Positions 1 through 11,702 of a stretch of DNA of 64,000 nt are shown here, in pieces. Made by a program: the position numbers and the translations under genes. The stretch spans positions 495,215,352 through 495,279,351 of the forward strand of contig CM077115.1 in the NCBI GenBank assembly GCA_039619475.1. The letters run 5' to 3'. Source of the stretch: Icerya purchasi. Lineage: Eukaryota; Arthropoda; Insecta; Hemiptera; Monophlebidae. Position 1 is the first letter of the stretch. Each line of letters begins with the position of its first letter. The notes below the pieces were generated by a model. It was not told the origin of the DNA. It ran no database searches and saw only the letters and a list, made by a program, of their open reading frames with translations.

Positions 1-1100
1 ATATACAGTACAACCCCCATAATTAGTCGGATGCGAATCTCCATAGAGAGCACAATCTGATTTATTACATTCAGAGGTAAGATGACTATCGCCACATTTT
101 ACCAGGATCACGAGTACAATGATGTTTAGTATGGCCATAGGTTTGACAGTGATAGCATTGCGGGGTAGTTTTTGTCTTATGTTTCGGTATATTAGTATGA
201 AGTAAGAATTTTTCATTAAAAATATTTGCATAATTAGATTCCCGATTTAGATCTACAAAAAATAAAGGTAATAGTTTCTTAGTTTTACTATAGAAAACGT
301 TAGTAACAGAATTTGTCTTTAATTAAGTCAGCTGGGGTTGAACGATGTAAATTTCTAATAAAAACTCGGTAAAAGCTTTATATATTCCTGCATTTGATAT
401 AGAATTTAAAATTTGAATCGAGAAGTATTTTAACTGTAGTTCGATAATCTTCGGTTGTTTCTAATTTTATAGTGACTCTGTCATACGTACACTTGAAAAT
501 GATCCTATTTTTAGCTCCACTTACTAGCTTATTTCTAAATTCAAGGTAGTTATTTATATCGTCAACATAGATTGGCGGTGGTTTAATTGTTGAAATTTTT
601 GCGTAGAATTGACATTTGTGTTATCGATCATTTCTATAACTTTATTATTCGTATTTGAGTTATCATTTTCATCATCTTGAGCAAGAATTGCATAGCTATT
701 ATTTTTAAATTTACCCGATAATTCTAAGCTAGAATCGGAGTTTTGAGATTTACATTATTTTGCGGCGTGTTTTCGTATTGGTGAGATTGCCAATCATCGT
801 TGCTAGTTGTGCTAGAATTATACATTAGTTTAGCGGTAATATTGTATTCGTTGTCGGATATATGTATGTTTAATATGTATCGGAGCAACAGTTTTATTTG
901 CCGAATTATTATTATTACGGTTGAGAGAACTTACATCGCTTACCTTATCACCGCTGATAGAGTTACCTGATAAGACGGAGGTACAGGCGCGAAAGCATGT
1001 ACCGCGACTGAAGATGTAGTGGTAATTGCGTAGGAGTGGAATTTGCAGCGATAGTGGTGGCGATGGTTGTTACAGCTGTATTGACGAAGCTAGATGAAGC
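1..1100 (-). pseudogene. Jockey-type LINE ORF1 (gag-like) remnant, cut by window edge
   Basis: On the minus strand the first ~350 bases encode the end of a Jockey-style gag protein. A stretch at about 300-200 reads LPLFFVDLNRESNYANIF, followed by the knuckle CQTYGHTKHHC (about 165-130) and then by further C/H pairs ending in HPTNYGGC (about 30-10). In this family the segment binds element RNA through CCHC fingers. The frame shifts at least once near 100 (GKMWR in place of a CxxC finger), and upstream (about 350-1100) the reading is broken by stops, so this is a dead copy. ORF2 would lie beyond position 1. The family call rests on the knuckle spacing and the preceding PRE_C2HC-like block, both read by eye. 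Confidence 0.6.
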
Positions 1101-1659
1101 TGGTGGTCTTTGCCGGCTCGCTGTTCCGTAGAACCAAGGTCGAGGGGGAGGGGATATGCTGATAGCTGTGTGTTACGCACACACAGTTACCGCAGAACGA
1201 TTTTAAACGGGATGAGATTTACGAATTACTACGGAAACGTACAATTAACAACTGCACATGATCGTTATACTTCGAGAAAAAAAATAAATTATAATTAAAA
1301 TTCTCTTTAAAAACATACATATCTGTAACTTCAAATTTAAAACGACCTGAAAAATCATTCTTAAAAAATACATAATTCATCACCAGATAAACCTTTAAAA
1401 GTGAAATTTAAAATATAAAACAAGACGTAGAAGTTCTTTCATAAAAGCAAAAAAAAATTTCGGTTAAAAAATTATACAGACCCCCTCCTCCTTTGGGACC
1501 AAAAACAGCAAACAAATCATGTTCACGTAAACAATAGCTCGAGTAAAAAAGTAGAGAAAACCAAAACATATCTCAAACTTATGTATAAAGGACCGTTTTA
1601 TAGGAAAACTATAGCCGAGCTTACAACTTTATACTTAAGCCCTCAGGGCGCCGAAAGCT

Positions 1660-2085
1660 CGAAATTTAAAAAAAAAAAATTTCTCCCGGGCATGTGATAT
1701 ATCGTTGGAAAGATCGCGCGCTATTTACTGAAAACGAAACCACATTTCATTTCCTTAACGAAACTTTCGAAGTTGGCGAAAATTTCAAAAAAGCGCGATA
1801 AATGACGTGTCTTCTCCCCTTAGAGAGTCACAAGTATTATAGTTGAAAATTTTAATCAAAGTTAAAAATATGCGCATCCCCGTATATTTCTCTAGATTAT
1901 ATCATCCGAGGGTCAATCTGAAGCGACAAAAGCCGAAATTGTTGAAAAAAAATATTTTTTCCGAGCATATGTTAGTGGAAAGGTCGCTTTTTGTTGGGAA
2001 CAAAATCGTATTTCATTTACTTAACGAAACTTTCAAAGTTGGCGAAAAGTTCAAAAAAGCATGAAAAATGATGTCTCTCCCCCTT
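1660..2085. repeat. two diverged tandem units, 266-bp spacing
   Basis: The block around 1745-1795 (tttcatttccttaacgaaac, then aagttggcgaaaatttcaaa) recurs at 2011-2060 with a few substitutions. A matching upstream part (gcatgtgatatatcgttgga against gcatatgttagtggaaaggt) keeps the same 266-base offset. No coding sense was found. It behaves like a short satellite or an internal tandem duplication within a repeat. The small ORF at 1843-2064 is a by-product of this repeat. Confidence 0.5.
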
Positions 2086-2199
2086 TTACAGCGCGAAAGA
2101 TCTGATTTCTTTGTTTTGAATTTAGTATTATGTAAATGTAAATTATAGTTGTGTTTAACATACGGGGAATCCTCAGCGCATGAAATGACTGAACTTGTT

Positions 2200-2898
2200 T
2201 AATTATCTTAAGTAGTATTTACGGGACTTACTTTACTTAGTATTTTGGACGCATCTGGTATCAAGCTAATAGTTTTATATTCTTTACAATATTTTGTGTC
2301 TCTTGGTTTTGGTACTGGAATCATAATTGACTGTGACAGAGTTATCTTTTATTATGTTTCGTATCATGTTAATTAAACTGTTGTTTATTTTCTTTAGAAT
2401 GGCTTTTTATAGCTCCGCTGGGATATTTTGTCTATTCCTACAGCCCTGTTGTTGGGTAATTGTTGCGATGCCCATTCAAATTCTTCTCGAAACAACATAT
2501 CTCTTTCTTCTTCTGGTATATGGGCATTATCCATGACCCAAGTTCCTGATTGCTCTCATATAGATCCTTAATATACTTTTTCCAAGTTTGCGCTATTTCC
2601 GAAACATTTTGACGTGTCTCTCCATTATTTTTGTATAATGTACGTTTTCAAAGTTTAGTATCTCGTTTAAAGAACTGCTTTATTTTCCTATATGCTGCTA
2701 CGTACATGTACGATCCTCGTTCAAGTACTCCTCAATTTTCACGCATCGAGATTCCTATTATTTTTCCTCAGGTTTCTTGCATTCCCCTGATTAATATTGT
2801 TTCTTAAAACATTAGAAACTTCCTTTTACTTTTGTTCGATATACTCGTTTCAGATTTTAGCTTTCTCTTTTCTGTAAAGTTAAATGCAATATTGTCGG

Positions 2899-2900
<2 letters not shown>
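2200..2900 (-). pseudogene. LINE reverse transcriptase N-terminal remnant
   Basis: Reading the minus strand gives, in shifting frames, TWKKYIKDLYE (about 2590-2560), a segment with NNRAVGIDKIS (about 2450-2415), then IPVPKPRDTKYCKEYKTISL (about 2325-2265) and IPDASKILSKV. These match the start of non-LTR RT domains: the linker before the fingers, N-K-A-x-G-x-D, and IPKxxx...Y-R-T-I-S-L. Catalytic blocks A to C are not present. Several frameshifts and stops show decay. An RTE- or CR1-like clade is possible, but I cannot separate them here. Confidence 0.5.

Positions 2901-2901
<1 letters not shown>

Positions 2902-2958
<57 letters not shown>
2902..2958. repeat. (AT)n microsatellite
   Basis: About 28 uninterrupted AT dinucleotides directly beside the RT remnant. 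Confidence 0.95.
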
Positions 2959-2960
<2 letters not shown>

Positions 2961-4950
2961 CACAATATTTAACTAACATCTCGATAATGACGGTAATTTG
3001 TCGAAACTAGTTGATGTTTTTTAAATATTTTTCATATTGTTTGTGTGATTTTTATATAATTTTTATGATTCTGTCATTATTTACGTTCGGCATAATATCG
3101 CAAATTTATTACTTTGCGAAATATATTTCTTTTTTCTTCTATACGGGATTGCGTGGGTAAAAATATTTGTAAATATTAAAAGAGAAACTCGTGCATTTTT
3201 ATATCGACTAAATGTAACATCATATTTATATAACCTGGAATTGCTCGGTAGAAATTGGCTACGCGAAGCCGTAAATTAAAAAAAAGAACACTTCTTCCAA
3301 GAAAATGTTTTCTTTTGTTTTTTTGACGGGAACTTTACCTAGAAAAAAAAAAGAACCGTCACTTAAATTTCAATTTTTATTAAATATTGGTAATATTTAA
3401 AGTGGGAACCAATATTATCGGTGGAATGATGAATCGCAAAAAGTGGGATATAGTAATAAACCGCGAAATGTTCGACGGAAAGGGGTGAACATTTAAATGC
3501 GATCAGCATCACAAAAAATCATTGATCCGTTCGGATGGAGATGATTATTATTTGGAGAAGGGGAAAGCGAAAAGTAAACAAATTACCAATAGTGTATACT
3601 TAAAATAGCACAGGTAAACAATCGAAATGAGAACAAACCGGGAAAATTAGAAAGTACAGGTAAGAGATTAAAACGGAGGAACTATCGTTAGCAGTAAATT
3701 ACCAGAATCTAAGATGGGATATTTAAATTAAACACGTTTTATGCTTAAAAACTCGTCGTGCATCATTCAAAATCCGATCGAGATAATTTCAATTTCCGAA
3801 GTAAAACATAAAAATTGTCAATCAGTTTTTATTAAAAAATGAAATTATATTCATACGGAGAAAGGGATTTTGTGTAATTTGTAGTAATCTACAAAAGTTT
3901 CTAGTAATTTAAATTTGTAGTTTTGCGTTTTTTTAAGTATTCAGCATGATACGCGTAAAACACGGCGCATGTTGTGTAGAAGAGGAAAGGTTCTTATTGA
4001 GGGTTTCGCGCGTAAATTCGATAAACTCCTAAACACGTCCTGATAAATGATCGGAATCAATGTCCGTTTCCGCAAACGACTCAATTGATCAAAAAAATCA
4101 TGCCGAAATCTTGTTTCATTCTCTGCATTGTTGTTGTTTTTGGGCAGCGGGTACTATTCGAGGAATCCATCTTACTTATGGGACGGTTGCAGCGAAATAA
4201 ATGTAAAATTTGCGAATTGAAAAGTGCGCAAAATAATTTTTAAAATGGTGTGTAGATTGATGTTAATGTACAAAAAAAAAAAAATATGCTGAATTTTTAA
4301 AAATGTAACTTTGAAAATAATTTGTAAAAGTAATGAAAAAAAAAAAGAACATACTCAAAAAGGTACCGGAAGAATAAGAGAAGAAGGTACCTTTCTTTGT
4401 TATCGACTTTTTAGTTTATCGATATTTTGCTTTCTTAGAGTCGAAAATTCACTCCGATAAACTCTTTTAACTTGCTTAGGTAATACAACAAATCGCGACA
4501 AAATATGGAAATCTATTTGTCGGAACATTTATTAGAATGAAACTATGCAAAACGTAAATTAACTTACTTTGAATTATTCTTTTTCTTCTTTTAAAATTTC
4601 TTCCACGAATTTTTCGTAGAAGTGGATAAAATTTACTCCATGTGCTACTGAAGAGAATGTGAATTTTTCAAATTATTCCGTTTACAACAGAAAAAGAAAT
4701 ATTTCTTCATTATAATTGACATATTCTGAAAATGTTTAGAACACAAAGAGACAGATGCTTCAAACGCAAACCTTATGAACAATATTTATATATACGTGAC
4801 CCCCGGGCTATGAAAACCGGGCTAATGTATCGAAAAATCAATTTTCACTTTCAATGAAACAACCCCCAGATTTCTATCTTTATTACATTCTTCACAAATC
4901 GTGTTTTAAAAGAAAACAAGAACTTCAAAAAAACGTACATACAAGAAGTG
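2959..4950. other. no gene seen
   Basis: AT-rich sequence with poly(A/T) runs and no open frame with recognisable content. Nothing else is supported here. Confidence 0.5.
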
Positions 4951-4955
4951 AAAAA

Positions 4956-5935
4956 CTACAATAGAAAAAAAAAATTAGTACAAACTACTTCTTGCGCGTT
5001 CTCTTCTTCGGTGTTGAGGTTTCTGGATAGGATTTTTATCGTATTTTTCATCGGTTTTTTTTCTTTTCTTTTCCACGGCCACTTCAGTCTTTTTTTTTTT
5101 TTTTTTTTTGATTCTGTCAAATTTTTATCTTGTTTCGGTTGTTTTGGTTTCATTTTTTCATCTTCCATTTTGATTTCAGCAAATTTTGACCTACTTTCCG
5201 TTTCGGTTCTTTAATTAAGGATTTTTCAGGTAATAGCGCTACAATATCAGCTTTAGCGATATCAGAAACTAAACTTATGTTATTGTAAAGGTACCATTGC
5301 CGTTCAAAAAATCGAAACCTTTTTTCCAGTGATTTTCTCAGGCATCTTATCATCAATAGGTTGTAGCAGTAATTGAAATTTGTTTATGTCGTCACTGTTT
5401 GCATACATTTTTGCTGCTACGCCATCTGAGGAAATTTTGAAGTGATGGAAACTTGTGATTCCTACTAAAGATTTATAAAACTGCTTCAGGTAGGTGGTCC
5501 AGTCATACCAGCTTTCAACCTCTTTTCTTTTTCCATATTATTTTCGTCCGCAGATCTCCTCATAAACCTTATCTAAAACATTACTTGTTCTACCTGATTC
5601 AATTTGGCTCAATATGACTAAATCTTGCTGTTCTTAAACTAATTTAAAAAAATTATTTTTCGATTTCTCGATCATATCTCGTGGTATTGAAACATTACAT
5701 TTTCGATTACAACAAGGTTCTTCAAAAAATTTTGAAACTACTTTTTTCTTCTTCTGCATCTAGAAGAGATAATTCCAAATCATTCGAAGAGTTGAGAGTA
5801 CGAATTTCATCTGGATTTTCTTCATCACTGTTACGAGCAAGTTGATGTTGATCATCCAAGTTGTCAGAATTTCTCTGCATTACTAAGTTCTCTTCAACTT
5901 CTTCCGAACACATTTTTCACTTTATCGAAATTAAA
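4956..5935 (-). pseudogene. decayed transposon-associated protein (DUF7869-like type)
   Basis: Minus strand. An acidic leader starts at ATG 5913 (MCSEEVEENLVMQRNS) and runs to about 5725. Then come CCNRKCNVSIPRDM and a region with EQQDLVILSQIESG (about 5710-5600), WYDWTTYLKQFYKSL (about 5505-5460), an ITSFHHFKISSDG block (about 5460-5420) and, in another frame, RQWYLYNNI (about 5300-5270). A lysine-rich tail covers 5168-4956. The order C-C-x3-C, then a Q..L block, then F-HHF-SS-G, then RQWYLY is what I recall from a multi-copy arthropod family linked to DNA transposons, often labelled DUF7869. At least one stop (after KLV) and one frameshift are visible. The family call is from memory of motifs, not from a search. 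Confidence 0.4.
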
Positions 5936-8313
5936 ACAGCTCTTTATCAGGGGACAGTTAATTAATATTCATGATACAAAGCCATTTCGCATAATTAATA
6001 ACATAGGATTCCGAAATGATTTGATAACGAAGAATATCATTATATCTCTTTCATGGATAAAGAAATTAGCAACACTAGAAGGAAATTTGTTCGATTTAGC
6101 TGTGGTAATATTTCTTATAAAAGCATCATTGCATACAGAAGGTCATAAAACATCTAGCATACGTGCTGAGATACATCAAGTGGAAGAATAGTGTTGTCGT
6201 AGCAACATGTAACACAGCACTATCACCCTCAACTTTAAACGCGTTTATCTCGAAAACCTTTTTTTCGCACACCAGCCCGCTTTTCGTAGACCAGGTCACA
6301 TAAATATATATATATTCGTTCCTGTAAAGTATTATTTTTCTTCAAAATTTCAAACCTCCATGTTGGCGACCAAGGTGGGCCTAAAAATGTGAATTCCGAG
6401 ATTTTGAGGTAATTTCGGACATTTAAAACATTTCTGAAAAATCCTTTGATCAAGTTGGAAAAAACGCTAAGACTACAAGTAATTTTTTTGCCGTTTGAAA
6501 TTTATCTTGGAAGAAATTGTTGACTTCAGCAATTTATCAGGAATTCATTTGGATTTTTTCTAGTAATGTAAAAGGTTTTTGAAATTTGTCCTTTTGTCCT
6601 TTTACCAGCATTTCTCGCACATCGATAAAATTTATTCAATGTGTCTCGCATACATAATTACCTTACACGGAGTTGTTGGAAAGTCTTATAGATGCGTAGA
6701 AATATCGAGAACCATAAAAAAATGATTTTTTAAATTTTACGCGCAAACTATCTATAAATATCGATAAGAAAAAAAAAAAAAAAAAAAAAAAAGTTGACTT
6801 TATAGTAACGAATCAAATTATCTGAAACTGTGCAAACTGGTACTACCAACATTTGATAATATTCGCAAAAATTCCACCGAAATTAAACCGGTTTTCTCGT
6901 TGATAACCATCAAAGTACAAATTTCGGGTTCATTTTCACAGATATCGCTTCGTCCTGCGACCGGTTACGAGATACCTAGTCCAAGTCGTAGCCGTTACGT
7001 TTTAGTTTAACGCACGAAAATTCGTTATCTATGAAAAGGTAAGGTGTGTAAGTATCTGTTTTTGCTCTACATTTTTATACATAAAGGTATTGAATACCGG
7101 AAATACTATTAAAAAGGCGAAATTTCATATTTTGGGTCTACACGCTTTCAGCCGTCCAGAGGTCTGAAATTCTGAAAAAAAAAGTAGCTTTCGTCACGCC
7201 CTGCAACCGAGTATATTGGTTGTAAGGATTGTGTTTTTTTTTGGGGGGGGGGGGGGTAACCCGGCTGGATGCTATATGCGAGAAAAGAGGTTATTTTTTG
7301 CACAATCGCTTTTTATATGAAGTTGACGATATTTACAAAAGGGTTTTCTAACGAACCGGTCTAAATATATTAAATAACTCCCCTTACTGTATTATCTTTA
7401 AATGATTGAGAGACACATCCTTTATAATAACTGAAGACCTTTACAGTGACTTATTCTTTACTTTTTTATAACAGAATTTCCAGTTCGAGTTGTTTTTTTT
7501 GTTTTTTAATAATCGGTTTTCTCATTGCGAAGTCCATTTTACGATAGATAGCCCTGACGAAATTACAAAAGTACATACGGAAAAATAAATTTAATTTTGT
7601 TACATAAAAAAGAATAAACTGTAACATTGTACTTCCTAACCAATTTATAATTACTTTAAATATTGCGTCGTTCAAATAAAAGAAGTTAATGCGTAGACAC
7701 ACATTTTCATTTATAATAAAGCAAAATGTAAACAACTACTCGTAAAATTGGAAATCGGCTAGCCGTCTAAAAAAATTTTTTTGGATGATTTTAATTTTGG
7801 GAAAAGCGGTTTTCGTTTTTCTTCAATTCTCATTTGCTCTTTTACTAAATTAATTTTTTAAACAAAATATTTCGTATTTTATGGTAGAGAATGTATTCTT
7901 AAATTTAAGAGTTTCTTTTAACAAAATGCAGCCGCATAAAGTTAGGAGAGCTGATCAAGCAGCGGCTGTTCGTAGAAAAGATAGGTCAAAGAAACGGAAT
8001 CATTTAATCCTAATATTGCAGAGATGTCCATCTTTCGTCAGCACATCGGCGAAAAAAACTTAAAAGTCAAAATGAGAAACATGTATCGAGGACGCTACTC
8101 CTCAATAGGCTTTTTTTTTTTCTTTAGCCTTCGAAACTCATGTAACAAATATAAAGAGCTATTCCAAAAAAAACGAAATAAAAAAATTATTATTTCGGTA
8201 ATAAACATGTATGTGTGCAGCCTTTGTATTTCGAAAAAAGAGCTGACAAAGGAGGGAATGAATTTAAAGAAAAAGAATCGCTGTTATCGTCAATTATTTT
8301 GGTACTTATGACA
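5936..8313. other. no gene seen; repeats and homopolymers
   Basis: Contains a poly(A) run at about 6770-6793, a T-run followed by a G-run at about 7232-7257, and repeat-like non-coding sequence near 6225-6420. Short ORFs (6235-6453, 7466-7735, 7881-8063, 8024-8311) show no domain, splice context or composition that sets them apart from chance. Confidence 0.45.
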
Positions 8314-8442
8314 GGTGTAATTAATACATTTAAATACTGTATGACAAATATTGAAATATATTTTAATAAATAAAATTAATTTTATTTATTAAAGTATATT
8401 TCCGTGTTTGTTATATAGCATTTAAATGTATCAATTACAACC
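8314..8442. mobile_element. hairpin MITE, no loop
   Basis: An almost loop-free inverted repeat of about 64-bp arms, centred between 8377 and 8378. The inner 25 bp on each side (8353-8377 and 8378-8402) pair with one mismatch, and the outer part (tgtaattaatacatttaaat against atttaaatgtatcaattaca) pairs with a few. The element has no coding capacity. No clear target duplication was identified, so its superfamily is open. Confidence 0.6.
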
Positions 8443-8845
8443 AGAGATGGAAAATAATATTAACTCTTCCAATTTTAAGTGATAGATAATAAATAAAAAA
8501 AGAATGACAATGGGTTTTTGACGTCAAATATTACGTCAATTCGTTTTGCGTTCAATACATCACAGGTGATGAATGTCTTCAAAATTATTTATATCGATTT
8601 GCTTCTTTTCTGACAACGCATTAGGCTCCTCCGGAGTAGAAATTGTTATACACATTAAATGACTACGTTATTTGATGATCGTATTTAGGAATAATAGATA
8701 CTTCTGTTACGTAACAGTAATTTACGAGTACAATGCTTTACAAAGATGATGAAAATGATGATAGCTGAAAAAAAAAATTCCACCGGACAATTAAACTGAT
8801 TATTATTTTAGTCTTACAATATAGAAAAAAAAAAGTAAAAAGTAA

Positions 8846-9096
8846 AGTGAGTTCTATACCCTTGCCAGGGCGTTGGGATTGTGAAGTTAAGGTTCACAAT
8901 GTACTAACTCAACGGAACTAATGAGAGTAGGGGGGCCAGTTCCTTTCTACTTGGACTTTCCCAGATTTCTGTGGTACCCAATTATTTCAGGATGGGTAAG
9001 CTTAGGAGCGACTTGGATCCGGGACGAGACAAGTTTCGAACCCGTGACCTCCGACTTGGTAGCCAAGCACCTTAACCACTAGGCTACCATGCTGCC
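8846..9096 (-). mobile_element. tRNA-derived SINE, copy 1
   Basis: On the minus strand it begins near 9096 with a tRNA-like head. The A-box-like sequence is tagtggttaaggtg (about 9080-9067) and the B box is gggttcgaaac (9043-9033), spaced as in a pol III promoter. A unique body follows, including a shared block ctctcattagttccgttgag near 8922-8903. The 3' tail runs into A/T-rich sequence at 8825-8848. It is about 250 bp long. The same body and head recur at 37230-37470, which makes it a dispersed family rather than a tRNA gene. Confidence 0.8.
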
Positions 9097-9107
9097 TTAT
9101 ATATTAA

Positions 9108-9383
9108 TGATGTCATTCTTAGGCCAACCCCAATTACTTTTTTTTATATCAAAACGTATTATATTTTGTTCTAAAACGTCACATATATTGCATATATAGG
9201 AAGACAAAGTATCGGTAAAATGTGCTGTTGCTCTTATTAATTATGTTATTCAAGGACAATGTCATTCTTAGCTTGACTCCAATTACCTTTTTTTGTCCTA
9301 AAACGTTGTATTGTAGGTATTATATAAGAAGATAAAATTATGACAGAAAAAGTAGCGGTGGTCAGGCTAAGAATGACGTTGTA
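9108..9383. mobile_element. MITE (TIR caacgtcattcttagg), composite
   Basis: A left end gatgtcattcttaggcc at 9109 and an inner copy acaatgtcattcttagc at 9256 both face a right end gctaagaatgacgttgt (9367-9383). The inner pair makes a 129-bp element, and the outer left end suggests a tandem or nested copy. There is no ORF. The same terminal sequence flanks 9535-9791 and starts 46617. Confidence 0.55.
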
Positions 9384-9490
9384 CACTTTTCTCGTTCTAT
9401 ACGAAATACACAAGTGATAGAGCTAGAGGTGCGGGGGGTGATCCTAGGCTGATCAAGGGGCGGAGCTTTTTGTGGGGCACGGAGGACTGA

Positions 9491-9491
9491 G

Positions 9492-9528
<37 letters not shown>
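9491..9528. repeat. (TA)n microsatellite
   Basis: About 18 TA units immediately before the next MITE. Confidence 0.9.
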
Positions 9529-9532
<4 letters not shown>

Positions 9533-9534
9533 TA

Positions 9535-9791
9535 ATTACAACGTATAATAATTCTTAGGCTACACCCCATTAGAAAAAATGTCCCGATTTTGTCGAACGT
9601 TTGTTATATTTTATAGGATTTTTGTGATTGTTATTTAAAAAATGTCACAATTTTATGTAACTAAATATGTAACGAAAAATGGAACGAAAAAATGTTTTAA
9701 TTTTATGTAACGAAAGTTAAATGTTAGGATAGAATTTTTGTGATTATGTTATTTTTTTCGTGTTGATGCCAGTAAGAATTACGTTGTAAAT
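9535..9791. mobile_element. MITE, full-length copy
   Basis: The left end aattacaacgtataataatt then cttaggc pairs with the right end gtaagaattacgttgtaaat (9772-9791). The element is about 257 bp and non-coding, with an internal short repeat aattttatgtaac. It abuts a (TA)n tract, as does the related fragment at 46617. Confidence 0.6.
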
Positions 9792-10558
9792 TTTGATCAT
9801 TTTTACACAAAGTATAGAAGAGAAAGAGACAGAAATGTAAGCAAGAGGGGTCAAGGGCCACAGACCCTTGTGAGGGCAAAATGGCCGAGTTATATATATA
9901 CATACATATATATTTGAGCAATCTTGTTTTGTTATATACTATGGAAGCTGTAAAATGCTCAAGGTATCCATGACTGGACAAATTTTTTCATTTCGCAAGG
10001 AAAAAAATATTCTTATTTAAATAATTTCGTAGAAAAAAACTAAACTGACAAACATCATCGTTAAAGCATAAATTTCATGTAACCGTTCTTATTTAAGGAG
10101 CGCGGTAAAGAGCGACTACTGCCAACACCGTTTGCAAAATTCAGTTTGTTTCAACATGGAAATTTATGGAGATAACTTGAAGGCAAAAAAAAAAAAAAAA
10201 AAAAAAACCAACAAAAAAACGTATAATAATACATGTTAGGTACAAAATTGAATTTTAATTGCTATTAAAAAAAGGAAAAAAACGTATAATAAATACAAAT
10301 TGCGTATTTTATACGGTCGTCGATAAATAGTCTTAATATTGAAAAAAGTACATGATAGATCGCGAAAATAATACATAACATACGTACAGGTAAATATAAT
10401 CGACGAACAAAGGAATTGTCGGAAAGAGTAACACTTATACAAGCCGAACTCCCTCCGGTTAGTTATTCTAGTGAGGTATCATCTACGGAATTTTACAGTG
10501 GGTGGTAACTTTAACGCTTCGCATATAATTGTACGCATACTTTTGCAGTTCGTTGTAT
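9792..10558. other. downstream flank of the minus-strand gene
   Basis: Probable 3' UTR and flank of the host gene. On the minus strand an ATTAAA is at 10258-10253, about 300 bases after the stop codon, and could be a polyadenylation signal, although no canonical AATAAA is nearby. A poly(A) run occupies 10185-10206. No other gene is seen. Confidence 0.3.
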
Positions 10559-10730
10559 TTAGCGAGACTTGATTAATCGAAAATGAGCATTCGCTCGAAA
10601 CCGCTGAATCGGACAGTCCGGATAAAAATTATGACATCCGGTACCTTCCACGCCGGATATCAGTTGGCCCATATGCGCTGCAAAATGGTATTTTGAGGTT
10701 ACCTCGGCTGTATCACTAATGCTGGTATCC
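10559..10730 (-). CDS. secreted cysteine protein, exon 3 (terminal)
   Basis: This is the last coding exon of the minus-strand host gene. The acceptor is atgatttttag before 10730. The first base G completes the AG carried from exon 2 to give Arg, then 56 codons run to TAA at 10561-10559. It encodes the C-terminal half of the cysteine domain: KYHFAAHMGQLIS, then GTGCHNFYPDCP. This is the Y-x2-A-x3-G ... C-x6-C-P pattern that ends DM4/DM12-family domains, and Cys 32 and Cys 39 of the exon probably form disulfides. The exon is clearly more GC-rich than its flanks. A methionine at 10741 in the open frame lies inside the intron and is not the real start. Exon structure is well supported by phase; family assignment is from the motif pattern. 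Confidence 0.8.
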
Positions 10731-11589
10731 CTAAAAATCATAACAACACGAAATAAAATTTTACTTCACAATCAACTTGAAAAAGTAAAAAACCGTTAAA
10801 ATTCAGAAATTTTAATGTCAATTATCTTGTACCATTTCTAAAAGGAAAAAATTAAATTCTTTTTCATATCTAAACAGCATAGTTTCTGATGATTATGTAT
10901 GTAAATAAAAATAATAATAAAAATCCCCTATATATATATATACATTATGGCGTTTTGGTACGGGGACAAAAGACAAGGGATTAAAAATAATTGGAATATT
11001 AGGATGGACCAGATTTAAGAAAAAGAATTAGTTTCATCCAAATATAAAATCCTGTTCTCCTCCGAGGGTAGTGAAGGTTGTAAATTAGGCGAACTTATAG
11101 TTCATTTGAGAATTTAATATTTTCGGATAATACGTAGACGATTATTTCCGATATTTATTCGGAGATTTCTTTTAAAAGTTACTTGATGTGGTTTTCCTAA
11201 ATGATTCCTTTGTAAGCACCAGTTGTTCTGAGGGACGTTCGAGAACAAGCTAATGTATTAATAAAGATATTATAATGCGAAATTAGACTCGCACGGTGAA
11301 TATATTTGTTCTCGTCGTGTATGTAGCAAGACATATGTGGTAGTAAAATAGACGTAAGTCTATCGGTTCTTTCGCGAGAACACTGGCTAATTTTGTTGTA
11401 TTTCTAACGTGATAAGAAGAGCTAATAGATGGACCAGATTCCGCCGGAACTCGCAAGTTAATCTAGTTTCACATCTTCCGCGGGACACGATATAGTCGGA
11501 ACTAGTTATTTTAAAAGTATTTCGGTAAAAGTTATCGTTCCAATCGGCAAATAATTACGTTTTGTCGAGATATGTAATACGTTTATAGG

Positions 11590-11679
11590 TATATTCGATC
11601 TAGTCATTAGCATACCATCTTAGCACAAGGAAACAAGTATATATTCGATCTAGTTATTTGCGTACCATCTTACCACAAG
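11590..11679. repeat. 50-bp tandem duplication
   Basis: tatattcgatctagt at 11590 recurs at 11640, and the following 25 bases match with about five substitutions. Confidence 0.7.
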
Positions 11680-11702
11680 ACAGTGCACAGAACGAAATTT
11701 AG

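Noticed and set aside
9033..9096. tRNA gene
   Set aside because: The head has A- and B-box-like elements but no cloverleaf with intact acceptor stem, and the body recurs elsewhere: a SINE.
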